A DNA stretch of 64,000 bases from Pachypanchax playfairii. Taxonomy: Eukaryota > Chordata > Actinopteri > Cyprinodontiformes > Aplocheilidae. Location: assembly GCA_006937955.1 (NCBI GenBank), contig SSNP01000005.1, positions 9,342,040 to 9,406,039 on the forward strand. Reading direction: 5' to 3'. This document shows, one piece after another, positions 11,826 through 22,979 of the stretch (its first letter is position 1; each line of letters starts with the position of its first letter). The notes beneath the pieces are model-generated. The model was not told the origin of the DNA and made no database searches. It saw nothing but the letters and a program-made list of their open reading frames with translations. The position numbers and the translations under genes are program-made.

Positions 11826-12314
11826 TTAAAGCAGAACTAAGTAAGTTTTTTCACCTCAATAAATGTTTTCTAGAGTCCCTGTGGGGGTAAACAAGGACTT
11901 GGCGGGGTGATTCGTGGGTTCCTCCCCTCCCACCGGGGTCTGTGTCCTGAAAGCAGCACTTGCAACTTTCAGTGGATCGGACCCGACTAATCTCGCGAGA
12001 ACAAACCTGCTTTACGGCACTCACACTCACGTACATAAATACAAGCATGAAGCCCTTGCCGTTGTTAGCAACGCCACCCTTAGGAGCGCAAAGATGACAA
12101 TAATACTCACCTGTCGAGACATTTTCTTGGTTTTGTTTTTCTTTCTTCTTGCAAAAGCGTTCTCTGCGCGTTGTTGTTGGGGGGGCGGCGGCGGGGTGGA
12201 GGGGGTGGGGGGTGAGGGGGCGGGGTCTGCGGCGGGGGAACGTTACGACAGTGAGCTTTCACAGGGGACCAGTAGGGGGAGAGCGAGAGCAAAACTTACT
12301 TAGTTCTGCTTTAA
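11826..12314. mobile_element. TTAA-flanked MITE with G-rich core
   Basis: A 489-bp element with a perfect 24-bp inverted repeat at its ends (begins TTAAAGCAGAACTAAG on each strand). Both ends carry TTAA (11826-11829, 12311-12314), which points to a piggyBac-type target site. There is no transposase. The interior is unusually GC-rich compared with its flanks and holds the G-run tract at 12178-12240. Confidence 0.7.
12178..12240 (+). other. G-run tract, potential G-quadruplex
   Basis: Seven runs of four or more G lie within about 60 bases on the plus strand, separated by one to a few bases. This satisfies the usual G-quadruplex pattern several times over. It lies inside the TTAA MITE. Confidence 0.7.
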
Positions 12315-12811
12315 TAGTAGTGTTTGCCCTTGTATGAATTCCAGCATGAGGGACATTTCCTTTGGATATTTTATGTTTAAACCATAAAACAAGGACCTAA
12401 GTAAATAAATCACGTGGGTGTGGCTAATTGCATCAACAGTGACTCCCTTTTTCCCACTTGAACACTTCAAACCTAAATCGGTCCACCGGAGCAGCTTGCT
12501 GACGTTTTGAGGGGTGAGTGAGTGGGACGGGAAGCGTTCTGGGGAGGTGTTGGCCGCATAGGCAAGGTGCGAGGGCTGCTCATTGCTGCTTGCAACTTTA
12601 ATATTTCATTTTATTTTCCAAGAATTTTTTTTTTTAATTCTTATGGTAAAGACAATTTAAAACATTTTTAAAATGTATTTTTTAATCAAGTACTTTTTTG
12701 TCTCGAAACAAAGTTTGTTCACTTATTTATTTTATTGTGAATACCAAAGCTGAAAAGAAAGGTTTTGAAATGGGCTGAAGCTAAAATGTGTATGTTTATG
12801 TTGTGATTCTA

Positions 12812-12905
12812 GAGGTCTCATCTTTTGGTGGCTGCACAATGGTGCAGTTGGTAGTGCTGTTATCTTGCAGCAAGGTGGCAATATGAAGCTGTGTTTCGGT
12901 GAGTA
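12812..12905 (+). repeat. Short dispersed repeat remnant
   Basis: Contains GGTGGCTGCACAATGGTGCA followed by a decayed continuation. It resembles a repeat common in fish genomes in which a GGTGCAGTGG block is followed by a tRNA-like box. Only a fragment remains. Confidence 0.4.
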
Positions 12906-13550
12906 TCCACTTAGACAAGTTTCAGTAGCTTAAAGTTATAAAAGTTATTTTGTACTGCTTTAAAGAGACTCACATAGTAGAATGGGATTGCTCACCAAAT
13001 TTGGATAAAAAAAGACACTCATAAAATCACTTTTTAGATTTACTTTTTAAAATAAATATAACAGCCAGTAAATTTCTGAGAACAAAGGCAATCACATGTG
13101 GAGCAATGAGTTTTTGTGGGATCAAACAAAACAACTTTGCGTTTTGAAATAGAGATATAGCATATAGCTTAATAAAAAATCCAAAAGCTCAGATGTGATC
13201 TTTCAGAAGCCAGTGGTATACATCTTCATTAATACATTGGGCAAAAGAAAAAAATATCTACATGCATGCTGCACGTTCCTGGCAGCTTAATAACCAGATA
13301 ATATAGATTATTTTAATATATTTGAGCATCTGGAAATGTCTTTACTAAGAAGCTCAAGTGTAAATGTTTACAAGAATAAAATTAAATACAGAGTTTGTAA
13401 ATAAGTGTTTTTTGAGTGGTGGGTTTGCTTTAGAGAAAATGAACAAGACTGGACAAAACAGTCAGCCGATAAATGATTTATTTCAAACTCAGTTGATTTT
13501 AAGTAAACATCAGATCTTTAACTTGATGATTAGAATGCTCTGTTAATGCA
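12906..13550. other. 3' flank of choriogenin H
   Basis: AT-rich stretch with no coding signal. It holds the minus-strand polyadenylation signal AATAAA at 13482-13477, about 70 bases after the choriogenin H stop codon. Confidence 0.5.
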
Positions 13551-16261
13551 TCACTCCTCTGAAGCGGAATCAGTGAAGACAAGTTCCTTACTGCTGATCA
13601 AGGTGGTCTCTTCTCTGAGGACCTTTCTGGTAGATCCAGAAATCTCCCTCTCTGCAAAGAAAACATAGTAATGATCAGTTACAGTCAAGTAGCTAAAATC
13701 ACAATATACAGTCTTTTTTATTTCCACCAGAAAGCAATTACACAAACAGTCATTCTATTGGTGTAGATAATATACTACTTACTTTTCCTGGCACACATTG
13801 GTTCACAGCTATGGGAGGGAGAAGGCTGGCACACTGCAGTTTCACAGTGTATATACACCTGATCAACAAAAGTGCATTAGTTGTTAACACATCAATTGTG
13901 TATTGAAGGACTTGTTAAACATTTTTCACAAATGTACTCATACATGTTCTTTGAGAGGCTGCATTGACGTGGAAGGATCTGCAGGTGCCTTCTTACTGGG
14001 GGCAGATGACCCAGTGCTCACAAAAGTGAACATCTTGAAAACAAATCGCCTGTAGTGGGATGGGTACATGACTCCAGATGAAGAATCCACAGGGATAAGT
14101 CTTGTTAGATAGTGATCATCAGGGTAGGGACAGCTGTAACAAGTAAACAGACAGTAAGTATTCAAAGTTTATTAGACTTATAGATGTTTTCAAATACCAA
14201 CAAAACTCATTCCTACCCATGAAGCAGCAGATCCCATTGTGGAAGAGTCTCAGGGTAGGGGCTGGTGTTTGCCCAGCATCTTCCAAGAGTCAAGACAATG
14301 TTGGGATCAGTCCTCTCCAGAATGTGGACCTCAACATACACTGGATCTCTGAGAACCTTGGTAACAGGGTAGTCGGTATCCATGTAATAGGAGGTGTAGG
14401 CCACCTGATCTGTATTAAAAAAGACAAAAGAAAAAAAAAGTTGGTAATGCAGTCACAGATATAATGCACTAATTGTACAAAGCAGGTCTTTTAAGCTTAC
14501 CTTCGAAACAACCCTTGGTAGTACATTGTCCATTGCCAATCCTGAGCTCAACACGCAGGGGTCCAGGAGCTGCAACTGGAGGTGGTGGAGGTACTCCACC
14601 AACCTCAATGACCAAAGCCTGAACAGAGGTGCCAATGTATCTGCACTGAACATGCAGCCTGAGACAAGTAACAGGAGTACAAGGAAATCAGAAAATCTTT
14701 TGAGTGATATTAAGCAAACTTATTTAAACATCAGTCTCTTTTGTAGCACCACTGAATGCTCTCAGTCTTTAAGCAGCTGCCAGCAAGATGTTTATCAAGT
14801 GACAAATAATAATCAAGGCATTAAAACACATACTCATATTGGCTGTCCCTGGTAATAGCTCCATAAGGTCCAACAGCCACTTCATATGAAGAAGACATCT
14901 TGTTGTCATAAATTATAACACCAGGCTCTTCCTGCAAGATAATTGCAAAGTTTAGAGCTTAAATTAGTACCAGACAAAATTGAATGCTCTTCAAGGTAAA
15001 GAGTTAAATGAGTTAAGTTCCATTACCGACATAACAGTACCACAGGCAGTCACAGGGAACTGGTAGATGGCAAAAGCAGAAGTGGTACCAACAGGACTAC
15101 AGTTGGAACCAGTTCCAAGGAAACTAATTGATTCCAAGTCAATGTTGGGTAAAGTGGCATCTCTAGCCACAACTATGATAAACTGACCATCCTTGGTGCA
15201 CTGAAGAGTTACTAGAACAAATAAGAAAACCCTTTAGAGCAAATTTGATAACTATTCCCAATGAAGTCTCTAAGTAGTATTTTTGAGCAAAGTTTGTAAG
15301 ATAAAGGGAAGCACTCACCAAATTTGCCATAATAACACATCCTTCCATCATGGCAACAGTTTATTGCTTGACATTCATTGGCAGTGATCGTGGAATGACC
15401 ACATTGTATTTTGTCATGTTCAGACACTTCACAAGTGTGAAATGCCTCAGGAGGTGACTGGGGGTATGAAGTTTTCTGAGGTTGCTCAGGATAAGAAGGT
15501 TGCTGAGGGTATGAAGGTTTCTGAGGTTGCTGAGGGTATGAAGGTTTCTGAGGTTGCTCAGGATAAGAAGGTTGCTGAGGGTATGAAGGTTTCTGAGGCT
15601 GCTGAGGGTATGAAGGTTTCTGAGGTTGCTGAGGCTGCTGAGGGTATGAAGGTTTCTGAGGCTGCTGAGGGTACGAAGGTTTCTGAGGTTGCTCAGGATA
15701 AGAAGGTTGCTGAGGCTGCTGGGGCTGCTGAGGATACGAAGGTTGCTGAGGCTGCTGAGGGTATGAAGGTTTCTGAGGTTGCTCAGGATAAGAAGGTTGC
15801 TGAGGCTGCTGGGGCTGCTGAGGATACGAAGGTTGCTGAGGCTGCTGGGGCTGCTGAGGGTACGAAGGTTTCTGAGGCTGCTGGGGATATGACGGCTGCT
15901 GAGGCTGCTGGGGTTGCTGAGGGTACGAAGGTTTCTGAGGCTGCTGGGGATATGAAGGTTGCTGAGGCGGCTGGGGCTGCTGAGGGTACGAAGGTTTCTG
16001 AGGCTGCTGGGGATATGAAGGTTGCTGAGGCTGCTGGGGATATGACGGTTGCTGAGGCTGCTGGGGTTGCTGAGGGTACGAAGGTTTCTGAGGCTGCTGG
16101 GGATATGACGGTTGCTGAGGCTGATGGGGTTGCTGGGGATAAGAAGGTTTCTGAGGGGAAGGATATTCAGGATAACTCGGTTTTACAGGAGGTTGAGCAA
16201 CAGCCAGGAAGCCATGAAGAGCAACGGCCAAAAGACAACAATAAATTAGCTTCATTGTCAT
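13551..16261 (-). CDS. zp1: Choriogenin H: ZP1/ZPB-type egg envelope protein
   Basis: A structural protein of the fish egg envelope. Eight GT-AG exons on the minus strand: 16261-15319, 15211-15027, 14931-14834, 14658-14501, 14409-14217, 14133-13944, 13858-13783, 13651-13551, giving 647 aa in frame. Order of parts: signal peptide (about 1-22), a Pro/Gln/Tyr repeat region to about residue 270 built from SYPQQPQKP-like units, a trefoil domain (HTCEVSEHDK to NCCHDGRMCYYG), then a ZP domain (VTLQCTKDGQF onward). Near the C-terminus RKKR forms a furin site split by the last intron. The short tail after it has no hydrophobic anchor, as in liver-made choriogenins that travel in blood. The Gln-rich repeats are the likely transglutaminase substrate in envelope hardening (family knowledge). 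The symbol follows the zp1/chgH class; the exact ortholog name is uncertain. Confidence 0.93.
15456..16200 (-). repeat. In-gene tandem repeat coding for P-Q-x / SYP units
   Basis: Imperfect tandem repetition of 9-, 18- and 27-base units within choriogenin H exon 1, coding for PQQ, PQK and PSYP triplets with PSYPEQ variants. The length is likely to vary between alleles. Because the repeat lacks stop codons in several frames, a 273-codon open frame also runs on the opposite strand. Confidence 0.9.
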
Positions 16262-16332
16262 AGCCTCACAGCATAGAGTGAATCACAAAAACACCACAAA
16301 ATGCTGTGAAAACTGTGGGTAAAATGCACTGA

Positions 16333-16340
16333 CTTTTATA
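16333..16340 (-). promoter_or_regulatory. TATA box of choriogenin H
   Basis: TATAAAAG on the minus strand, 72 bases upstream of the ATG at 16261. Transcription should start near 16305. The same octamer serves the divergent gene. Confidence 0.8.
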
Positions 16341-16347
16341 AGGTATG

Positions 16348-16360
16348 GGTCATGCTGACT
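16348..16360. promoter_or_regulatory. Estrogen response element next to choriogenin H TATA
   Basis: GGTCATGCTGACT, which matches the GGTCAnnnTGACC consensus at nine of ten fixed positions. It lies only seven bases upstream of the choriogenin H TATA box. Choriogenin genes are known estrogen targets in fish liver; use of this site is inferred. Confidence 0.75.
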
Positions 16361-16361
16361 T

Positions 16362-18039
16362 CACATCTCCAATCCTATTTGTTGTCTGCAACTGCCAATT
16401 AAAAGCCAGGCTTTACTGGCTGGGCTGTGATAAAGGGCTGGAGAGAAAAGCCACAATGCCAATATACTAAACTCAATAAAAAAGCAACAATGCCACACAT
16501 ATTTCTAAAAAAAGTGATGCACCAAAAGTGTTCACAAAAAGTTGCCATAAAAGTTTTATAAAAGCACCAACAGTTTATTATTATTATCAAAATTTACACT
16601 GTATTTTGTTTCAACAGAGACAAGTTTTCACAGGGTTGTTATGACCTAAACCAGTTATGTACGGTCACATGGTAAATAAATCCTTCTTATCTGTAAAGTT
16701 GACATTGATAATAAGTGGGTCATCCATGTGTACATGTGATTTTGCTAAATCAACATACACCACGTGCAAAACGTTTGAGGTATTTCTCTTTTAGGCAAGT
16801 TTATTGAAAATATAAAAGGTTTATGCTAAGGTGATATTATATCATGAAAGTAGGTTACTTAAGCAGAAGCATTTAATAATAATTTCTTCATCTCAAACTT
16901 TTTTTTAAACAAAAGTTAACAACATGGGTAGGTGCATCATAACCAAATATATCAAAGTCTCAATAACCTGTCATATGTCCTTGAGCATGATGTCAAAATT
17001 TGGACTTTCAAAATGTCATGGAACTAAAACATTTTGTGGTTGACTCATGATAATACACTCGTTGGCAGAGATTGTTGTTTTTTCAGTTAATCACTTTAAG
17101 AAAACAGCATGTTATGCTACAAGTACCAAACCAAACATTTTGACAAGTTCATTTTAAAGTTTAGACAAGGACAAAATAAGATCATTTAAATACATTTGAG
17201 TGCATTTTAGATGATTCTAATATATTATGCAAAGCAGAATATCCTTAATATTTATTGAGTAGTGTTTTCCTGCCAAATAAAGTTCTACTATTGTACTTAC
17301 TACATATCCAGTGTTGCTTTTATTTTTGATATCAAGATTATAACTTTACTTTGTAATTGTTAATTTTTGTTAAACTTTATGTCGGGAATACATAACAAAT
17401 CTGTATGTGACATGTTGTAAACTTTATTGAAAGAAAAAATAAAACAGTGCAAAATCAACTGTGAAAAAACAGCGTGTTCTCAATCCACTAATTAATATTT
17501 TCCAGTTGCAAAAACAAAACTTAATTTTTGGAAATTAAGATATTCTGTCATAGTACATAGATATTTTACTCAGGAAACCAATAACAATATATAAAAAGTT
17601 GATATAAAACATTTTTTAAAGTTAATGATATTAAATTATTGCAGATCAACTGCAATTCAAAACTAATTTGGTAAATTTATTGTCATACAGTAATTTTAAT
17701 TTTGTGTCAGCCAACTAAAACTGAACTGTAAAACTCACATTTTGATGATTTATTGTGCATAATGTTTCAGCCCATTGATTTAGTGAAGCCAGGACATTTA
17801 GATATGTTGTAAATTCCTTCCCTGATATCTTTTTAATTGCCCTGTTCAGGATTAGAATTTATAAATTAGAATTTATAAATGATCGTACCTTTTGAGGATT
17901 CTTTTTAGTTGAATTCATTTTGATTAAATTCACTCATACTTTATTAATCCCCAAAACTGAAATTAAATAAGGGGTAGGTAAGTAAGTATCAAGGAATAAG
18001 CATTTGTGCAAAACTGATGCCTCATCCTGTCCATTCAGG
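16362..18039. other. Shared upstream region of the choriogenin pair
   Basis: AT-rich, no coding sequence. Estrogen-receptor half-site-like motifs occur at 16642-16647 (TGACCT) and 16663-16668 (GGTCAC). No repeat was recognised in this part. Confidence 0.45.
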
Positions 18040-18400
18040 AAATGTTATTACTTATTATATTTTGGTGTCAAATGGAGAAAGTCATGGAGAACCTGGAGCA
18101 TCCTGTTCATAAAACAATAACTCAACAACAGAATGTCTTCAGTCAGAAGCTTCTTCAGATCTGCTGCAACACAAACCACTACAGGAGATCCTTTCTGTCC
18201 ACAGAACCTTCTTTACTGACTCTCCTAAGAATCTTACTGTAAACAAATAATTACTACATCTAATTTCCCTTTGAAATTAATGAAGTAGTACTCAATTGAA
18301 TTGAATTGAATTGAATTGAATTGAACTGAACTGAACTGAACTGAACTGAACTGAACTGAACTGAACTGAATTGAAATGAAATGAATTGAATTGTCACAGC
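18040..18400 (+). mobile_element. LINE 3' end with TTGAA/CTGAA tail
   Basis: The stretch ACAGGAGATCCTTTCTGTCC near 18181 and what follows also occurs at about 61904-61975 at the end of a decayed reverse-transcriptase element, in the same orientation. The piece ends in a pentamer tract (TTGAA, then CTGAA) from about 18292 to 18390, as 3' tails of fish CR1/L2-like LINEs often do. It is 5'-truncated, without RT motifs. Confidence 0.6.
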
Positions 18401-18552
18401 AATATGCTTAAAAAATTATAGGGGGTCGACAGATAGATATATTTTTTCTTCTTGTTACTGATATTAGTTGGAACTGTATTGATTCACCTTCACAACATGT
18501 ACTTTGGCAACACATAGAGCCATTTTGTTCAGGGCAGGTAGTCCTAACCTTG

Positions 18553-18565
18553 GGTCAGCATGACT
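18553..18565. promoter_or_regulatory. Estrogen response element upstream of choriogenin L
   Basis: GGTCAGCATGACT, again nine of ten fixed positions of GGTCAnnnTGACC, with the same final-base substitution as the site at 16348. It lies about 290 bases upstream of the choriogenin L TATA box. A further AGGTCA half-site is at about 18908-18913 in the 5' UTR. Confidence 0.7.
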
Positions 18566-18854
18566 TTTGTGTTTTTTTCCCTGATTACTCTGCCAACTAT
18601 TGATGCGTCTTTACCAGCACTCAAAAGAAAATTTGCTCAAAGAAAATAAGTTTGAAGAAAATAAGCTGGGGTAAATAAGGGTTTAATTTATGTCAAAATG
18701 ACTGAAGAATCTAAGCTCAGTTTCAAACATTGTTGTTTTTAGATGGGCACTGTAGTGGTTTTATTGGCTAAGGTTTTGTCTCACTGATCATGATCTGAGG
18801 GAATGGCAAGTTTAGGGGGCGGGACTGTAACACAAGTAAACAGACTCATTGTAT

Positions 18855-18862
18855 TATAAAAG
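18855..18862 (+). promoter_or_regulatory. TATA box of choriogenin L
   Basis: TATAAAAG, 79 bases before the ATG at 18934. Transcription is expected to begin near 18885-18890. Confidence 0.8.
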
Positions 18863-18933
18863 CAGGTCTACTTTTCCCCATTCCCTACAGCACCTAGTGA
18901 ACTCTTCAGGTCACTTGTGGTTGTGTAGCCATA

Positions 18934-21659
18934 ATGATGAAGTTGGCTGTTTGTGTTTTGGTGCTGGCCTTGACTGGCTTCTGTCATTCTCAGGGATATG
19001 GGAAGCCGGAACAACCTTCAAAACCTTCATACCCTTCAAAACCTTCATACCCTCCATACCCTTCAAAACCTTCATACCCTTCATACCCTCAATCCCCTGG
19101 GAAACCATCAACGCCTGTCAAACAACCACCTCAAGATCACCAACAACAAAAGCAGACATTTGAAAAAGAACTCACCTGGAAATATCCTGAAGATCCCAAG
19201 CCTGAACCAAAAGTTGATGTGCCATTCGAACTGAGGTACCCTGTTCCTGCTGCAACTGTTGCTGTCGAGTGCAGAGAGAGCATTGCTCATGTGGAGGTCA
19301 AGAAGGACATGTTCGGGATTGGCCAGTTGGTCAGTCCAGCTGATCTTACTCTGGGTAACTGTGGTCCTGTTTCAGAGGATACTGCTGCTCAAGTGTTGAT
19401 TTATGAAGCTGCATTGCAAGACTGTGGAAGCACCTTGACAGTAAGAAAAATGCAAAAACACAAGTTAATGGACTGTACTAAATTTTAATTTAAGATAAAT
19501 ATTTCAAGCTTTTTGTTCATGCATAAGTTTAAATGTTTTTATTCATGTTCTTGCTAGATGACAGAAGATTCCCTTGTTTACACCTTCACCCTAAACTACA
19601 ACCCCCAACCTCTGGGCAGTGCTCCTGTGGTGAGGACCAGCCAAGCAGCTGTTATTGTAGAATGCCACTACCCAAGGTGCGTAAAATAACAGTTTCTGTA
19701 TGATGTAACATGAAACCTTAGACTCATGCTGACCCCAAAACTTACACTTTGCTTTCTTATAAGATGTACATATTACTCTTATTAGGATTACAGTTAAACC
19801 TCTTATTCTAATTAAAAAATGTTTTATTGCATAGAAAGCACAACGTGAGCAGTCTTCCCCTTGATCCCCACTGGGTGCCATTCTCAGCTGTGAAGATGGC
19901 TGAAGAGTTCTTGTACTTCACTCTAAGACTTATGACTGGTAAGTTTAAAAGAACTGATAAAAATGTTACATTTTATGTACAATTCTAACAAAAAATTTGC
20001 TGAGTTTTTAACATCTGTGAAGATAAGCAACCATTGCAACAGGAAAGTTGTACCAATGCAGGAGCAGCTGTGACTGAGGATAAGACCCCAAATTTCTAAG
20101 AAATTGAAAAACAAGAATTATAGATTTAGGGCAGGAACAAAACTTTGAGCCAGATTTAAATAATTAAGTTTCAGGTCAGCTTTTGGAATTCGTAATGATT
20201 ATAAAACTAACAAATTAAAGAACTTAGATGTTAAAAAAAACTGAGAATATTGTGACTGTACCATGGTGTAAGTGTAATTGCTTGTTAGGACTACAGCACC
20301 TTCCTGACCACTCGAGAAGAGCTGCAAACAAAGACTATAGGTGATATCTAGTGGTCTGATCAGAAGAACAGAACATAGGTCAACTTAACTCCCAAATCTA
20401 CCGAAATTCAGACCAAATATACAAGAACTCCAAACAAAAATGAGTACAAAACAAACCAAAAACCATGACAATTCACAGATTATTTCCTAGATCTTTGTCT
20501 GTATTATCTACAAACAAAGTGAACATTTGTTATTTTTGTAGTTGCAGTTTCATTTTTGTTTTTATTTAATTAAATCATCATTGTATCATTACATAGACGA
20601 CTGGATGTATGAGAGGCCAAGCCACCAGTATTTCCTTGGAGACCTGATACGTATAGAGGCTACTGTCAAGCAGTACTTCCATGTGCCACTTCGTGTATAT
20701 GTGGACCAGTGTGTAGCTACTCTTTCACCTGACGCAAACTCCAGCCCCAACTATGCCTTCATTGATAACCATGGGTAAGGTTGTAGGATACGTTACCACT
20801 GTTCTGTAATGTTACATCGAATTCCAACAAAATGAAAACTCATTTGGTTTGTTTTGTGCGTGTGCAGGTGTTTAGTTGATGCCAGGATCACAGGCTCTGA
20901 CTCAAAGTTTATGCCTCGCACTGAGGAGAACAAGCTTCACTTCCAGCTGGAGGCCTTCAGGTTCCAGGGTGCAACCAGTGGAGTGGTAAGTCTCACACAA
21001 CAGGACACAAAAGTTAATCACGTTTTCAGTACATGAGCAACAATATTGACCTACCGTTTTTAATTTGTAAAACAGATGTACATTACCTGCCACTTGGTCG
21101 CCACATCTGCTGCCTATGCCATAGACAGTGAACACAGAGCTTGTTCTTACATGAGCGGGTAAGTGTGAGCATTGACATGGTCATTAATGGTAGTACTTAT
21201 TGAATCAATTAGCTTTTTAAAGCTAACATTTGCTTTTATAGATGGAGGGAGGCCAGTGGAGCTGATGCAGCTTGTGGGTCATGTGAGTCTGGCAATTTTG
21301 TGGTTCATACTATTCCAGTAGTTGCACATGGTACCTCAACTGCTGGTGGTGGAGGATCAAAAACACCAGGGCCTGTGGCTACAGTGCCACCCCCTAGTAA
21401 TCCTATAATACCAAGGAAAGTGCGTGCTGTGACCCAGTCTGAAAGTAAGTCCTGCAATTTACTCTTTAAATTATATTACATTGTTTAATAACATTACATG
21501 ATTTTAATATAGATTATGTTTTTAAAACTCCCAGATTGATATATTTTAGTGTGCTGTGATATATAATATAATGTGCCTGTGATCTTTTCCTTTACAGTTT
21601 TGGAATGGGAAGGTCATGTCACTCTGGGTCCCATCCCTATTGAGGAGAGAAAGGCCTAA
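18934..21659 (+). CDS. zp3: Choriogenin L: ZP3-type egg envelope protein
   Basis: The second structural egg-envelope protein, expected to polymerise with the ZP1-type partner encoded divergently next door. Eight GT-AG exons: 18934-19440, 19558-19676, 19835-19938, 20597-20774, 20868-20985, 21076-21158, 21242-21444, 21598-21659, giving 457 aa in frame. Parts: signal peptide (MMKLAVCVLVLALTGFCHSQ), a short Lys/Pro/Ser/Tyr-rich N-terminal repeat (KPSYPSKPSYPPYPSKPSYP), a ZP domain from about VAVECRES with regular cysteines (CGPVSED, QDCGSTL, VDQCVAT, ITCHLVA), and an N-glycosylation sequon NVSS. A furin-like RKVR is followed by a short tail with no membrane anchor, which again fits a liver-secreted choriogenin. 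There are two tandem ATGs and the first is used here. The zp3 symbol indicates the class. Confidence 0.94.
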
Positions 21660-21705
21660 AGGATGAAGATTGAACACAATTTTCTGCTGTTGACACAATC
21701 ACCAA

Positions 21706-21711
21706 AATAAA
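21706..21711 (+). other. Polyadenylation signal of choriogenin L
   Basis: AATAAA 47 bases after the TAA stop codon of the ZP3-type gene. Confidence 0.8.
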
Positions 21712-22829
21712 AGAGTATCATTGGTTCATATCTGTGTGCATGGTATGCTCTTGTCTCTCTTTAGCAGTTCTTAGTGATAAATTAAAAAGAAACATTCAGT
21801 CTGTTATAACTTATCAAATTTAACTTGTCTACAACTCAGTCAAAGTGTAAGACATCACAGATACTTTAGAGCAAATAGTGATTCCTTCTGTGATCACGAT
21901 ACTACATACAGACCCTCTTTCTGTTCTGATTTCTCTCCTTTGATTCCAAATAAAAAGTGCAATTAATTGAAATGTTTGGCGTCATTCAATAAGAATTTAT
22001 TTTTATGTTTCCTCTACAGTGTCACACTGAAACCTCAATAAAGAAAGATAAATTAGGTGGTCATCACGTTTCTGCCACAATAAAAACAATAATTATAAAA
22101 CAATTATTAAAACATAATTCTGCAACAGTATTGTTAGTGTAACTAAACCATTCAAAACAAGTATCATGACTACTTTTTTGTAATTTGTATTTTAACTTTT
22201 TTTTTTTTTGCTGGGTTGAGTGAACAGAGATTATAACAAAGACAAATGCAGAGAAAAACAGAAAGCCCAAGCTAATGTGAAGTCCTAAAATGAAAGATCA
22301 AACAGGTTTCATTCAATGAATGAGTATTTATGGCCCCGTGTGGTGGAAAGAGTTCCCTGCAGCACAGAAAGACTCACACATCAGCAACCCAAGCAGCAGC
22401 TCACATTAAGGCCTATCCTGATGTTTTAGGGTTTAAACATCTGGAGCTTCACTAATAACTGCAACATCAACCACTGTGTTGGCAATATAATTTACCTCCA
22501 TCATGTAAAAGTTTAATCCAAAATTCAATGAGTCTTCTGTTAAAACATGTTGGATTTTTATGTCTTTATAACTTTCAGCAGATTCACATTTACACATGCA
22601 GAATAACAAAAAATAAGCCTCATTTGTTGATGTGTTCCTTCTGTGTATTTTTTGTATACATGTTTTTGTGTATTTAGGAAACTCTTGCAGATGTTGCCGC
22701 TCAAGCCACTTCACTCACCTCTGTGGGAGGTATATATTTATCTTCATTGTATTTGTGCCTCAAAATCATAGAAGTAAAACTTTTTTTCTGCAGTTACACA
22801 TACATATAAATATATACATCTCCATCAGG

Positions 22830-22870
<41 letters not shown>

Positions 22871-22979
22871 ACCATCAGCCGCTTGGCTCGTCCTACATCC
22901 TTTCAGGACAGCCTGCTCTGCTGGTAACGACGCTGACGTTATATTGTCTCTCCTCACCTCCTCCCTTCCTCCCCCCTCC
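21712..22979. other. Spacer between choriogenin L and mapk8ip2
   Basis: AT-rich, no gene seen. It contains a (TTA)n microsatellite at 22831-22869 and poly-T runs. Confidence 0.45.
22831..22869 (+). repeat. (TTA)n microsatellite
   Basis: About thirteen perfect ATT/TTA units. Confidence 0.95.

Noticed and set aside
12149..12337. Gly-rich open frames at 11914-12337
   Set aside because: They lie inside the TTAA MITE and come from its G-rich tract.
15442..16263. 273-codon open frame on the plus strand (Val-Ser-Glu-Val-Ala-like repeats)
   Set aside because: It is antisense to the choriogenin H repeat exon and stays open only because the tandem repeat lacks stops in that frame. No splice, promoter or family support.
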